A stretch of 64,000 bases of DNA from Bacillota bacterium (GCA_023435705.1 JAEYRH010000003.1:62001-126000), one strand, 5' to 3'. Positions 50,885 through 60,835 are shown, counted from the stretch's first letter. Notes: generated by a model not told the origin, from the sequence alone. Numbers and translations: made by a program.

Positions 50885-52783
50885 ATGGATCAGCATTCTG
50901 AGCTCCGGCTGCCACACCTGATTTCCGATGGCATGGTGCTGCAGCGCAACGCAGACGTAAAAATCTGGGGCTGGGCAACGCCTGGTGCCGCTATCACGGT
51001 GCGCTTCGCGGGGCAAACCAGTCAGGCTTTGGCAGGCGAAGCAGGGAAATGGCAGGCCGATTTGCAGACCGGCGGTGCCGGCGGGCCCTATGAGCTTGCG
51101 GTGGAGTCCGGCAGCGAAAGCATCACGGTCAAGGATGTGCTGTTGGGCGATGTGTGGGTTTGCTCCGGCCAGTCCAATATGGACATGCGCGTGTTCTCCG
51201 TGCGTGAGCGGTACGCTGCCGAAATTGCCGCCTCAACCAACCGGGAAATCCGGCAGTTCTCCGTGCCGGTGAAATTTGATTTCATGGGCCCGCTGGAGGA
51301 TACGGATGAGGCAGTCTGGCACTCTGCCGACCCCCAAACCGTTTTGGGTTTCTCCGCCGCGGCCTACTTCTTTGCCGCAAAGCTCTATGAACGATACCAT
51401 GTGCCGATTGGCCTGATCAACGCCAGCCTGGGCGGCGCGCCGGCGGAAGCCTTCATGAGCGAGGCTGCGCTGGCATTGTTCCCGCACCATCTGGAGACTG
51501 CCCGCAAGGCGAAAGATGCCGCCTGGGTGGATGGCTTGCTGAAGAACAATGATTCGTCACTCAAGCAGTGGCGGGAGAGAGTGGACTGCGAAGACATCGG
51601 CACGGGTAAGGGATGCGTTCCCTTTTATGACCCGGCTTATGACGCATCTGGCTGGCCCGAAATCCCCGTGCCCTGCCGCTGGTTTGAGCAGGGGCTGGGC
51701 ATGCTAAACGGCGCAGCGTGGTTCCGCAAAGAAATCGAGATCCCTTCTGAGCTGGCTGATCAGCCTGCCACGTTGCTGTTTGGCAACGTCGTCGATGAGG
51801 ACACTGTTTATCTGAACGGCACCGTCGTGGGATCGCTGCCGATGCAGTATATCCCAAGGAAGTATGAGATCCCGGCTGGGCTTCTCAAAGCCGGCAAGAA
51901 CACGCTTGCGGTCCGGGTGGTGAACTTCTCCGGGCTGGGCGGGTTCTACAAGGGCAAGCCCTACCGGCTCATCATCGGCGGGCAGACCATCGATCTGGCC
52001 GGGCAGTGGCAGCATAAGATCGGAGTGGCGAGCGAACCGCTGCCGGAGCCGGCCTTTGTGATGTGGTTCCCGACCGGCCTGTCCAACGGCATGATCGCGC
52101 CGGTCACGGGCTACGCCATCAAAGGTGCCCTGTGGTATCAGGGGGAAACCAACTGCAGAGAGCCCCAGGAATATGAGGCACTGTTGCGCGCCTTGATTGC
52201 CGATTGGCGGGTGCGGTGGGGGCAAGGCGATTTCCCGTTCCTCATCGTGCAGCTGCCCAACTATGAGGAGACGTTCCAACCGGCCTCAGGCAATTGGGCG
52301 AGGCTGCGGGATGAGCAGCGGCGGGTGCTGGCTGTGCCCAACACTGCCATGGCCGTGACGATCGACATTGGCGAGTGGAACGACGTACACCCGACCAACA
52401 AGAAGGAAGTGGGCAACCGGCTGGCCTTGGCGGCGATGAAGGCTGCGTATGGAGAGCAAGATATTGTCTCGTCGGGCCCACTTTACCAATCGGCGCGGTG
52501 TGAGGGCAGCAGGCTTGTGATCTCCTTCACCGAAACCGGCAGCGGCCTGGTTGCCAAAGGTGGAGGCGCGCCTGGGTGCTTTGAGGTGGCCGGGCCGGAC
52601 GGGCGGTTTGTGCCGGCGCAATCCAACATCGAGGGCGAATGCGTGGCGGTGTGGAGCGATTCTGTGGCCGAACCGATGCATGCCCGCTACGCCTGGGCCG
52701 ACAATCCGGAGGGTGCAAACCTCTATAACCGGGAAGGCCTGCCCGCGTCGCCATTCACGACGGAACAACTTGATAGGAAATAA
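50885..52783 (+). CDS. Sialate O-acetylesterase-family SGNH esterase
   Basis: A 632-residue SGNH-type esterase, cytoplasmic. The nucleophile is S97 in VCSGQSNMDM, block with Gly is SLGGAPAEAFM, and the Asp-x-x-His pair is in EWNDVHPTNKKE. A galactose-binding-like jelly-roll insertion (LLFGNVVDEDTVYLNGTVVGS) interrupts the catalytic domain, as in other large members. Despite the family name, members in plant-polysaccharide loci act as acetylxylan or acetylated oligosaccharide esterases; this is the more likely role here. The start is at 50885 rather than upstream, since the 5' extension is copy 2 sequence in another frame. Confidence 0.88.
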   Translation: MDQHSELRLPHLISDGMVLQRNADVKIWGWATPGAAITVRFAGQTSQALAGEAGKWQADLQTGGAGGPYELAVESGSESITVKDVLLGDVWVCSGQSNMDMRVFSVRERYAAEIAASTNREIRQFSVPVKFDFMGPLEDTDEAVWHSADPQTVLGFSAAAYFFAAKLYERYHVPIGLINASLGGAPAEAFMSEAALALFPHHLETARKAKDAAWVDGLLKNNDSSLKQWRERVDCEDIGTGKGCVPFYDPAYDASGWPEIPVPCRWFEQGLGMLNGAAWFRKEIEIPSELADQPATLLFGNVVDEDTVYLNGTVVGSLPMQYIPRKYEIPAGLLKAGKNTLAVRVVNFSGLGGFYKGKPYRLIIGGQTIDLAGQWQHKIGVASEPLPEPAFVMWFPTGLSNGMIAPVTGYAIKGALWYQGETNCREPQEYEALLRALIADWRVRWGQGDFPFLIVQLPNYEETFQPASGNWARLRDEQRRVLAVPNTAMAVTIDIGEWNDVHPTNKKEVGNRLALAAMKAAYGEQDIVSSGPLYQSARCEGSRLVISFTETGSGLVAKGGGAPGCFEVAGPDGRFVPAQSNIEGECVAVWSDSVAEPMHARYAWADNPEGANLYNREGLPASPFTTEQLDRK

Positions 52784-52814
52784 TAAACAAACACTGTAAA
52801 AGGGGATTGCAACA

Positions 52815-54248
52815 ATGGACATGCTCCAGGTCAAAAACGGCAGGATCTCGGACGGGGCGGGGAAGCCCATCCAGCTGCGCGGCACGTGCGTGGGCGGCTG
52901 GATGAACATGGAAAACTTCATCAATGGCTATCCTGGCTCGGAGGTCGGCATCCGCGCGGCGGTTGCCAATGTGCTGGGCGCAAGCAAGGCTGATTTTTTC
53001 TTCAACCGTATGCTGGACTACCTGCTGGCGGAGGAAGACATCAAGTTTTTGAAGGAGTGCGGCTCCACCGTCGTGCGCCTTCCTCTCAATTACCGGCAAT
53101 TTGAAGATGACAAAAAGCCCTTCGTCTACAAGGATGAGGCTTTTGCAAGGCTCGACAGAATGCTGGGCTGGTGCGAGAAATACGGCCTTTATGCGATCCT
53201 GGACCTGCACGCCGTGCAGGGCTGGCAGAACACCGACTGGCACTGCGACAACGACAGCGCCCACACGATGATCTGGGACCAGCCCCATTTTGTAGACCGG
53301 TTCGTGGCGATCTGGGAGGAGTTTGCCAGGCGGTACAATGGCCGTGCTGTGGTGGCCGGCTACGACGTGATGAACGAGCCGCTCTGCAACGCGCCCCGCG
53401 GCAGGATGACCACAGTGTCGCGCTACAAGCCCGACTGGAGCAAGATCAACCCGGTGTTCCACCGCGTGGTGGATGCGATCCGCAAATATGACCCACATCA
53501 TATCATCTTTTTGGAGGGGGATTATTTCTCCACGCTGTTTGAGGGGTTTGAAGCGCCCTATGACCCCAACCTGGCCTACAGCAGCCACAACTACACCGAA
53601 TCGGGTTTCGGCCCCGGGCCCTATCCGGGCGTGTTCAACGGCACTTATTGGGACAGGGACAAGCAACTGGAGATCTTCCTTTCACAGGAAGGCACGAAGT
53701 TCACGAAGAAGCACAACGTGCCACTGTGGGCAGGCGAATTCGGGTCGGTCTATAACGGCGCGCCGGAGGAAATCCCCGACAGGCTGCGGGCGCTGGACGA
53801 CCAGCTGGACATCTTTGAGACGCACAACACCCACTGGACCACATGGACCTATAAGGACGTGGGTGTGATGGGCTGGGTGACGCTGGATCCGGAATCGGAC
53901 TATATGCAGATCGTCAAGCGCAACCTGGAGGCCAAGCGCCTGCTGGACACCGATCAGTGGATGGGCTGGTTGCCGGAAACACCAGCCAAGACGATGATCC
54001 GGAACCTTGCAGATTACGCCCGGCAGACGATTGGCGATGATGAGATCGAGGCGGAGGCCGCCTATGCGTATCTCAAACAACGGGCGCTTTCAGGCTTTGT
54101 CGGCAGCCTGATGCAGCCTAGCTACGCCAAGCTCTTCCAGGGCATGACGGAAGAGCGGATCGACCAGGTGATGGCGTCCTTCGACTTCAAGAACTGCGTG
54201 AAGAACGAAGGACTGCTCGCCGTGTTGAAGAAGCATATGGCCAAATAA
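52815..54248 (+). CDS. Glycoside hydrolase family 5 endo-glycanase-like
   Basis: A 477-residue (beta/alpha)8 enzyme. The acid/base is E188 in GYDVMNEPLC, the nucleophile E308 in LWAGEFGSVYNG; the conserved Arg is in VVRLPLNYRQF, His in LDLHAVQGWQ and YSSHNYTESG. No signal peptide or carbohydrate-binding module, so it probably cuts imported oligosaccharides (beta-glucan, mannan or xylan type) rather than polymer. About 110 C-terminal residues (from near 370) are helical and atypical. GGGG-containing ribosome site upstream. Confidence 0.9.
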   Translation: MDMLQVKNGRISDGAGKPIQLRGTCVGGWMNMENFINGYPGSEVGIRAAVANVLGASKADFFFNRMLDYLLAEEDIKFLKECGSTVVRLPLNYRQFEDDKKPFVYKDEAFARLDRMLGWCEKYGLYAILDLHAVQGWQNTDWHCDNDSAHTMIWDQPHFVDRFVAIWEEFARRYNGRAVVAGYDVMNEPLCNAPRGRMTTVSRYKPDWSKINPVFHRVVDAIRKYDPHHIIFLEGDYFSTLFEGFEAPYDPNLAYSSHNYTESGFGPGPYPGVFNGTYWDRDKQLEIFLSQEGTKFTKKHNVPLWAGEFGSVYNGAPEEIPDRLRALDDQLDIFETHNTHWTTWTYKDVGVMGWVTLDPESDYMQIVKRNLEAKRLLDTDQWMGWLPETPAKTMIRNLADYARQTIGDDEIEAEAAYAYLKQRALSGFVGSLMQPSYAKLFQGMTEERIDQVMASFDFKNCVKNEGLLAVLKKHMAK

Positions 54249-54312
54249 CGCTGCGCCAGAGTCAGGGAGGAATCTAGCGGAGAAATCCGCATTTGGGGAA
54301 AGGAGCACTAAA

Positions 54313-55830
54313 ATGCTTAGAAAAGTCAAGGTTGAAAACGGCTATGTGCAGGGTCTTCCTGCAGCGGATCCGCGCATCACAAGCTTCAAAGGGATCCCGT
54401 TTGCAGCCCCGCCGGTGGGTGAGAACCGCTGGCGCGCTCCGCAGCCCGCGCAGGACTGGGAGGGTGTGCTGCTGGCCCATGAGTTTGCGCCGGTCTCCAT
54501 GCAGGCGCCGATCGGCCTCAATCAGAACGACATCTACACCAGGGAATGGAACGTGGACCCGGAAATCCCCATGGATGAGGATTGCCTCTATTTGAACGTA
54601 TGGACGCCGGCCAAGCGTGCCGACGAGAAGCTGCCGGTGTTTGTGTGGTATTTCGGCGGCGGCCTGCAGGTGGGCAACACCGCTGAGATGGAGTTTGACG
54701 GCGAGCGCATCGCCCGCAGGGGCATTGTGGTGGTGACTGTGAACTACCGCCTGAATGTGTTCGGGTTCATGTGCCACCCCGAGATCACCGCTGAAGCGCC
54801 GGAAGCCCCCGCCAACTTCGGCCACCTGGACCAGCAATTCGGCACCCGCTGGGTCAAGCGCAACATCGCGGCATTCGGCGGCGATCCGGACAACATCACC
54901 ATCGGCGGCCAGTCTGCCGGTGGCGGCAGCGTGATGAGCCAGCTCACCTCGCCGCAGAACGAGGGCCTCTTCCAGCGGGTCATTGTGGACAGCGGCATTA
55001 TCGCGCCGCTTTATCCCGGCAACCGCGTGCCCGGCATGAAAAAGGATCTGAATGAAGCCGAGCAGGATGGCGTGCAGTTCCTCAAGTTCCTGGGTGTCTC
55101 GTCTCTTGCGGAAGCCCGGAAACTCGACGCTGTATATATCCGGGATAAGATGCTGGAGCAAAAAGGATTCTGGGGCACCATCATCGATGACAGGTTCTGT
55201 GTGGGTAGCGCCTATGAGCTGTTCGTGCAGAGCAAACGCTGGAAGGTGCCGGTGCTTCTGGGCCACACCTCCATTGAGTTCCCCAGCATCCCTCAGGCAG
55301 CGACAATGGAAGAATTCAAGGCCATGGCCTCGGAGCTGTTTGGAGATGACGCCGGAGAATTCCTCAAGCTGTGCGATGCAGGGTCTGGTAACCTTGAGGA
55401 AGCGAAAAAGAAGGCCACAGTCAGGGCGATTGAGTATTCCATCCGCGTGGCGGCCGAAGCCAACGCTGCCGGGGCCAATGTGCCGATGTATTACTACAAT
55501 TTCGACCCGGAGATCCCCGGCTGGGACAACCCAGGTACCTTCCACTCGGTGGACCTTTGGTTCTTCTTTGAGACGCTGGCCAAGTGCTGGAGGCCCTTTG
55601 TGGGCAAGCATTACGACCTGGCCCGTCAGATGTGCGACTATTGGTGCAATTACATCCGCACTGGCGAACCTAACGGCAAAGACAGCGCCGGCGCAGAGCT
55701 GCCGCATTGGGCGCCCTATACACCGAACGAGCCGTACGGCATGCTGTTTGGGGAAACATCCATGTTTGCCCGCGAGCAGCCCAGCGATCTGATGAAGTTC
55801 CTGGTTGGCCAATATTTCAAAGGGAAATAA
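54313..55830 (+). CDS. Type B carboxylesterase
   Basis: A 505-residue alpha/beta hydrolase of the carboxylesterase/para-nitrobenzyl esterase type. N-terminal FKGIPFAAPPVGENRWRAPQ and EDCLYLNVWTP, oxyanion loop WYFGGGLQVGN, nucleophile S201 in GGQSAGGGS, probable His in GTFHSVDLWFF. No signal peptide. In this locus a role in removing feruloyl, coumaroyl or acetyl groups from oligosaccharides is plausible, but the family is promiscuous. AAAGGAG precedes the start. Last gene before the regulator; followed by a hairpin. Confidence 0.88.
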   Translation: MLRKVKVENGYVQGLPAADPRITSFKGIPFAAPPVGENRWRAPQPAQDWEGVLLAHEFAPVSMQAPIGLNQNDIYTREWNVDPEIPMDEDCLYLNVWTPAKRADEKLPVFVWYFGGGLQVGNTAEMEFDGERIARRGIVVVTVNYRLNVFGFMCHPEITAEAPEAPANFGHLDQQFGTRWVKRNIAAFGGDPDNITIGGQSAGGGSVMSQLTSPQNEGLFQRVIVDSGIIAPLYPGNRVPGMKKDLNEAEQDGVQFLKFLGVSSLAEARKLDAVYIRDKMLEQKGFWGTIIDDRFCVGSAYELFVQSKRWKVPVLLGHTSIEFPSIPQAATMEEFKAMASELFGDDAGEFLKLCDAGSGNLEEAKKKATVRAIEYSIRVAAEANAAGANVPMYYYNFDPEIPGWDNPGTFHSVDLWFFFETLAKCWRPFVGKHYDLARQMCDYWCNYIRTGEPNGKDSAGAELPHWAPYTPNEPYGMLFGETSMFAREQPSDLMKFLVGQYFKGK

Positions 55831-55870
55831 TTGAAGAAGGTTTTTCTTCATTGTGATCCTACTGTCAATC

Positions 55871-55898
55871 GAGCCGGGCTGTGAAAGCTGCCCGGCTC
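55871..55898 (+). terminator. Probable terminator after the esterase gene
   Basis: GAGCCGGGC (55871-55879) pairs with GCCCGGCTC (55890-55898), loop of 10, followed by TTGTC. A stable stem but poor T-run. It marks the likely end of the 44839-55830 operon. Confidence 0.6.
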
Positions 55899-56118
55899 TT
55901 GTCATGTGTGGGCTTGGTACTTTGGATTTGATCATTAGTTTGCTGATCAAAATATCACAGAAACTACCTATACACGGATTTCCACGATTCATGTATAATA
56001 TACAATACGATTCCTGGATGAAGGATGTCGGATTCCATATCAGGCTGCGCGAATCGCTGGCAGCTCCTGATCTGCTGGAAACATCGTGACAATGCATTAT
56101 GCCGGAGTTGGAGGCAAT

Positions 56119-56994
56119 ATGATCCAGACGCTGCAAGGTCTCCATGAAACTGTAAATTTCGAAAATGAATCTCTGATCAAGTTTTACGATAACATTGATT
56201 ATGAGGGGTATCCTCTTCATTGGCATAATTCTATAGAGATTATTATGCCTGTTAAGAATCATTATGTTGTTACGTGCAATCAAGACAGTATCGATCTGAG
56301 AGAGGGCGATATCCTCATCATTCAACCCAATGTGCTGCACCAGATGCCGGCTGTGGAGGGCCGCAGATACATCTGTCAGGCTTCGCTGCTGCCGATCTAC
56401 TCTTATAAAATGTATAAGACGATGTATACACTTCTGCCATCTGTTTTAATTATTACGCCCGAGATGGATGAAGAATTGCATGGGCAGGTGCAGCAGCTTC
56501 TGTATGCTATTTACAACGAGAACAATGCCATCAGCCAAACCACAGAGCTCTCCATGTATGTGGGAATTCTGCAAATTCTTCTGCTAGTTGGAAAATTCAT
56601 GTTTGCAAAGCTTGCAAAACTGAATGACAAGGAAGCTGAGCATCAAAACAACATCAACAACTTTCTGGCCATTTGTGACTATATCAACAACCACTACGCC
56701 GAGCGATTGACCCTGGAGGAAGTGGCCAGAAAAAGCGGCTATAGTAAATATCATTTTGATAGGCTGTTTAAAAAGTACACAAACGAGTCATTCTACCAAT
56801 ATTTGAACAGGGTCCGCATCAGAAACGTGGAATTGCTGTTGCGCGACTACAATTTGTCCATCACCGAGGCTGCCCATAAAAGTGGTTTTTCAACGCTTTC
56901 ATCCTTTATCCGTATGTTCAAAATATTCCACAATTGCACGCCGTCTGAGTATCGCAGCATACATTCTGCGAAGCGGGGAAACACTATAAGCTGA
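56119..56994 (+). CDS. AraC-family transcription regulator
   Basis: A 291-residue sugar-responsive activator. N-terminal cupin-like sensor domain: HWHNSIEIIMPVKNHYVVTCNQDSIDLREGDILIIQPNVLHQMP. The C-terminal domain has both helix-turn-helix motifs: RLTLEEVARKSGYSKYHFDRLFKKYTNESFYQYLNRVRI and LSITEAAHKSGFSTLSSFIRMFKIFHNCTPSEYR. The start at 56119 has GGAGG four bases upstream; earlier starts in the frame are less supported. The gene is clearly AT-richer than its neighbours. It stands between the enzyme operon and the transporter genes and probably controls both; a candidate site is at 57004-57053. A possible TATAAT lies at 55994-55999. Confidence 0.92.
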   Translation: MIQTLQGLHETVNFENESLIKFYDNIDYEGYPLHWHNSIEIIMPVKNHYVVTCNQDSIDLREGDILIIQPNVLHQMPAVEGRRYICQASLLPIYSYKMYKTMYTLLPSVLIITPEMDEELHGQVQQLLYAIYNENNAISQTTELSMYVGILQILLLVGKFMFAKLAKLNDKEAEHQNNINNFLAICDYINNHYAERLTLEEVARKSGYSKYHFDRLFKKYTNESFYQYLNRVRIRNVELLLRDYNLSITEAAHKSGFSTLSSFIRMFKIFHNCTPSEYRSIHSAKRGNTIS

Positions 56995-57003
56995 AATAAT
57001 GAG

Positions 57004-57053
57004 TTATTGTCACTTTTTGCCAATCGCAACAATTCGAAAAAACATGACAATAA
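57004..57053. promoter_or_regulatory. Candidate AraC operator, inverted 9-bp repeat
   Basis: TTATTGTCA (57004-57012) and its exact complement TGACAATAA (57045-57053), 41 bp centre to centre (about four helical turns), directly upstream of the -35 of the transporter promoter and just after the AraC gene. Confidence 0.55.
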
Positions 57054-57068
57054 TTCTGTAGAAGATAT

Positions 57069-57097
57069 TTGTAAAATGCTCTAAATTAGTGTAGACT
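57069..57097 (+). promoter_or_regulatory. Promoter candidate of the transporter operon
   Basis: TTGTAA (57069-57074), 17 bases, TAGACT (57092-57097). A weak -10 is consistent with an activator-dependent promoter. A second AT-rich run (TTAATATATA, 57100-57110) follows. Confidence 0.5.
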
Positions 57098-57134
57098 GCT
57101 TAATATATATTGAATAGAATACGAAGGTGACTGG

Positions 57135-58055
57135 ATGAAGGCTCTACGCGGAAGCAAAAAGTGGCTCTCAACCCAAAAGTTCCTGGTGATCCTCCCATTC
57201 CTGGCATTGGTTTTCACGTTCTCCTACTTCCCGCTATACGGCTGGATCTATACGTTCTACGATTATAAGCCGCCGATTCCTTTCTCACAGTCAGAATTTG
57301 TTGGTTTGCGCTGGTTCCAATATCTGTTTGGAAATGCCACAAGAATTGATCTGCTGCTGCAGGTTTTGAAAAATACCTTCGCGATCAGTGGTCTGGGCGT
57401 CGCGTTTTCCTGGCTGCCCATGATCTTCGCAATTTTCCTGAACGAAGTCAAACACATCCGTTATAGGAAGCTCATCCAGACGGTCACCACGCTGCCGAAC
57501 TTCATCAGCTGGGTTCTGGTGTTCTCCATCGCCTTCTTCATGTTCAACAGCGATGGCATGGCCAACAACCTGCTCAAGAGTTTTGGATTAATAGATAAGC
57601 CCATACGGTTCCTTGAGGATTCCAAGAGTGTGTATGTCTCCATGTGGGCGTGGTACACCTGGAAGTCACTTGGTTGGGCAGCAATTATGTATATCGCCGC
57701 CATCGCCGGTGTGGATGAATCGCTTTATGAGGCTGCCAGGGTGGATGGTGCCCGCCGCATGCAAGTGATCTGGCATATCACCATCCCAAGCTTGCTGCCG
57801 ACCTACTTTGTGTTGCTGATGCTTCAGATCGCCAGCTTCCTGAACAACGGCATGGAGCAGTATTATGTGTTCCAGAACGCATTCAACAAGCAGACAATTC
57901 AGGTTTTGGACCTGTATGTGTATAACCTGATCGCCGGTGGCGGGAGTTACTCTCTGTCTGCAGGCATCAGTATGTTGAAGAGTATCATCAGCGTCGCGCT
58001 TTTGACCGTGGTGAACGGACTGTCCAAATCTCTGCGGGGAGAGAGCATCATATGA
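57135..58055 (+). CDS. ABC sugar transporter permease, LplB/CUT1 type
   Basis: A 306-residue inner-membrane permease with six predicted helices. N-terminal FLVILPFLALVFTFSYFPLYGWIYTF and the EAA loop YEAARVDGARRMQVIWHITIPSLLP (ATPase contact) define the CUT1 Lpl-type group, which imports plant oligosaccharides. It overlaps the second permease gene by 4 bases. The ATPase (MsmX-like) is not encoded nearby, as is usual for this group, where one ATPase serves many importers. Confidence 0.93.
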   Translation: MKALRGSKKWLSTQKFLVILPFLALVFTFSYFPLYGWIYTFYDYKPPIPFSQSEFVGLRWFQYLFGNATRIDLLLQVLKNTFAISGLGVAFSWLPMIFAIFLNEVKHIRYRKLIQTVTTLPNFISWVLVFSIAFFMFNSDGMANNLLKSFGLIDKPIRFLEDSKSVYVSMWAWYTWKSLGWAAIMYIAAIAGVDESLYEAARVDGARRMQVIWHITIPSLLPTYFVLLMLQIASFLNNGMEQYYVFQNAFNKQTIQVLDLYVYNLIAGGGSYSLSAGISMLKSIISVALLTVVNGLSKSLRGESII

Positions 58056-58987
58056 GCACGAAAATGATTAGTCCAAGAAAAAACAAAATCAGGCTGGACA
58101 GCACCGTCGGAGACAGAATGATCACGGTGCTCACCTATACGTTGTTTGCTCTGTTTGCCTTAATTTGCGTGTATCCTTTCTATTATATCTTCATCAACAC
58201 GATCAGCTCCAACGAGCTGAGCAAAAATGGGGAAATCATCTTTTTGCCCAGAGGCATCCATTTGGAGAATTACGTCAACGTCTTCAAGATCCAGGGCCTT
58301 TGGGACGCAACGTTCATCTCCATTTCCAGGACTCTGATCGGCACAGTGCTGACTGTGATCGCGTCAGCCTTCATGGGCTTCATGTTCACGCAGGAGGACA
58401 TGTGGGGCAGGAAGTTCTGGTATCGGTTCACGGTCATCACGATGTATTTCAATGCCGGTATCATCCCCTGGTTCCTCACGATGAAGGCGATCGGGCTAAC
58501 CAACAACTTCCTGGCGTATGTCCTGCCGGCAATCGTTTCTCCGTTCTTCATCATCCTCGTGAAAACCTATGTGGAATCCACACCGAAAGAGTTGCAACAG
58601 GCGGCTGAAATTGACGGCGCGGGGTTCATGGTGTTCTTCTTTACAATCATGTTGCCCCTGATTCAGCCAATCCTGGCCACGGTCGCGATTTTCGCCGCAG
58701 TAGGCCAGTGGAATTCGTTCCAGGACACACTGCTGCTCATGACGAACCCCAAGCTCAACACTCTGCAATTCGTGCTGTTCCAATACATCAACCAGGCAAA
58801 CTCGCTGGCAACCCTGCTCAACAACCAGAGCGGGCAGACGGCCATGGCCGCACTCTCCAGAAAACAGACCACCACTTCCGTGCGCATGACCGTCACAATC
58901 ATCGTCGTCTTGCCGATCATCATGGTCTATCCTTTGTTCCAGAGGTTCTTTATCAAGGGTATCATGATCGGCGCTGTGAAGGGATAA
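58052..58987 (+). CDS. ABC sugar transporter permease, LplC/CUT1 type
   Basis: A 311-residue second permease: six predicted helices, N-terminal RMITVLTYTLFALFALICVYPFYYIFINTIS, EAA loop LQQAAEIDGAGFMVFFFTIMLPLIQP. It pairs with the preceding protein to form the membrane channel. ATGA-type overlap; the solute-binding gene follows after 40 bases with AAGGAG. Confidence 0.93.
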   Translation: MSTKMISPRKNKIRLDSTVGDRMITVLTYTLFALFALICVYPFYYIFINTISSNELSKNGEIIFLPRGIHLENYVNVFKIQGLWDATFISISRTLIGTVLTVIASAFMGFMFTQEDMWGRKFWYRFTVITMYFNAGIIPWFLTMKAIGLTNNFLAYVLPAIVSPFFIILVKTYVESTPKELQQAAEIDGAGFMVFFFTIMLPLIQPILATVAIFAAVGQWNSFQDTLLLMTNPKLNTLQFVLFQYINQANSLATLLNNQSGQTAMAALSRKQTTTSVRMTVTIIVVLPIIMVYPLFQRFFIKGIMIGAVKG

Positions 58988-59027
58988 CAATGCAAGTTGT
59001 TATAAATCAAAAAAAGGAGATTTTGGC

Positions 59028-60797
59028 ATGAAAAAGGCAACCAAACTGTTCGTGCTGCTGGTGGCAATCGCCATGATGGCCTCCGGCTTGCTGGCTGGCT
59101 GCACGAAGACAACCCCCACCCCCACGGCGGCTCCTGCCACCGAAGCCCCGGCGAATACCGAAGCTGCGGCTACAGAGCCTGCAGCAAGCGCTCCTGCTGA
59201 AGAGCTCACGCTCGACATCTTCGACAACGCAGCCAACTATCAGGGCGAGCAGCCCGGCTGGTTTGCTGTGGTTGTGAAGAACAAGTTCAACCTGAAGCTG
59301 AACATCCTGGCCCCGCAGATTTCCGGCGACCAGCTGTATCAGACCAGGTCCGCTGCTGGTGATCTTGGCGACATCGTCATCATCGACAATGCCCAGTGGG
59401 TGGATTGCATCCCCGCCGGCCTGGTTGTCGACCTGACGGATATCCTGCCCAAGACCCAGTATCTGAGCAAGTACATGAACCACTTCACCGGCTTCAACAG
59501 CTCGTTTGCTGTGACGAACGGCAAGATCTACGGCATGCCGGACTTCATTGCCGACACGTCGCCGACGACCTTCTCCGAGACCCAGCCCTACTCCAGCCCC
59601 GAAATGTATTGGCCCTACTACAAGGAAATCGGCATGCCTGAGATCAAGGACCTGAACGGCCTGTTGGACGTGCTGGACCAGATCCAGAAAGCCCACCCCA
59701 CCACCAAGGACGGCAAGCCCTCCATCCCGATCACGATCTGGAAGGATTGGGACACCAACTACATGGAAGCCGCTTGCTGGATTGGCCAGTGGTATGGTTA
59801 CCAGTGTGACAATACCATGAGCTCTGTGCAGATTGGCTCTGAAGGCGACATCATCCAGATCAACGATGACAAGTCCTCCTACAAGAAGGCTCTGCAGTTC
59901 CTGTTCGACGCCAACCAGAGGGGTTTGCTCGACCAGGACGGCGCCTCCCAGCAGTGGATGGACGTCAACGCCAAGTACACCAACGGCCAGGTGAACCTGA
60001 TGTGGTACACATGGTCCAGAGGTTTCTACAACACCACCGACAAGGGTAAGAACGGCGACGGCTGGATTGTGATCCCGATCAGCGACCTGAACATCAGCCA
60101 GCCCGGTGACGCTTACTACGGCCAGAGCCGTGTGTGGTGCCTGGGCTCCAAGGCCAAGGATCCTGACAGGACGATGGAATTCATGGACTGGCTGAACAGC
60201 CCCGAAGCCATGCGCTATCGTGAGTCCGGCATCGAAGGCTTCACCTATGAGAAGAGCGCCGACGGCAAGACCTTCCAGTACACCGAGCTGGGCTGGAACG
60301 CCTTCACCACCAACGCTCCTGTGCCCGCTGAGTACGGCGGCGGCGGATACCAGGATGGTATCAGCGCGATCAACACCTGCATCATGGGCAGCATTGTGAC
60401 CGATCCGGACACGGGCGTGTTCTACAACACCGCTTATTGGCCCGCTGAAATTGAGAAGAACAAAAACACGCTGACCAACGAATGGTCTGCCCGGTTCGGC
60501 GGCGCTACCAACCCGACCGAGTACTTCCTGAAGAACAACATGATGAAGGTTACCCCCCAGATCAACGCTGACCTGGGTGTGGACAGCTCCGACATCAAGA
60601 CGATCCGCAGCCAGTGCGCCCAGATCCTGAAGGACACCTCCTGGAAGATGTGCTATGCCAAGGACCAGGCTGAGTTCGACGCCCTGTGGGCCGAGATGAA
60701 GACTCAGCTCGACGGCCTCGGCTGGAAAGATCTGGTTACCGCTGACACCGCCAAGGCCCAGAAGAAGGTCGACCTCCGCAAAGCGGCCGGCAAGTAA
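59028..60797 (+). CDS. Extracellular oligosaccharide-binding lipoprotein of the Lpl-type importer
   Basis: A 589-residue binding protein. Lipobox MASGLLAGC with lipidated C25, then a Thr/Ala/Pro-rich linker to about residue 60 and a large two-lobed domain (GDIVIIDNAQWVD, YGMPDFIADTSPTTFSETQPY, PDRTMEFMDWLNSPEAMRY). Its length is typical of LplA-like proteins that bind long plant glycans. Aromatic-rich stretches (CWIGQWYGYQC, MWYTWSRGFYNTTDKG) fit sugar stacking. Codons such as CTG, GGC, AAG dominate, consistent with high expression. A perfect 14-bp hairpin follows. Confidence 0.93.
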   Translation: MKKATKLFVLLVAIAMMASGLLAGCTKTTPTPTAAPATEAPANTEAAATEPAASAPAEELTLDIFDNAANYQGEQPGWFAVVVKNKFNLKLNILAPQISGDQLYQTRSAAGDLGDIVIIDNAQWVDCIPAGLVVDLTDILPKTQYLSKYMNHFTGFNSSFAVTNGKIYGMPDFIADTSPTTFSETQPYSSPEMYWPYYKEIGMPEIKDLNGLLDVLDQIQKAHPTTKDGKPSIPITIWKDWDTNYMEAACWIGQWYGYQCDNTMSSVQIGSEGDIIQINDDKSSYKKALQFLFDANQRGLLDQDGASQQWMDVNAKYTNGQVNLMWYTWSRGFYNTTDKGKNGDGWIVIPISDLNISQPGDAYYGQSRVWCLGSKAKDPDRTMEFMDWLNSPEAMRYRESGIEGFTYEKSADGKTFQYTELGWNAFTTNAPVPAEYGGGGYQDGISAINTCIMGSIVTDPDTGVFYNTAYWPAEIEKNKNTLTNEWSARFGGATNPTEYFLKNNMMKVTPQINADLGVDSSDIKTIRSQCAQILKDTSWKMCYAKDQAEFDALWAEMKTQLDGLGWKDLVTADTAKAQKKVDLRKAAGK

Positions 60798-60835
60798 TCC
60801 TGAGCTGACGCAATCCTAAGACCAGTATTTGGAAC

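Noticed and set aside
54274..56340. 688-codon open frame on the minus strand
   Set aside because: Covers the carboxylesterase gene, a terminator and the start of the AraC gene; no recognisable domain and no ribosome site. A shadow frame.
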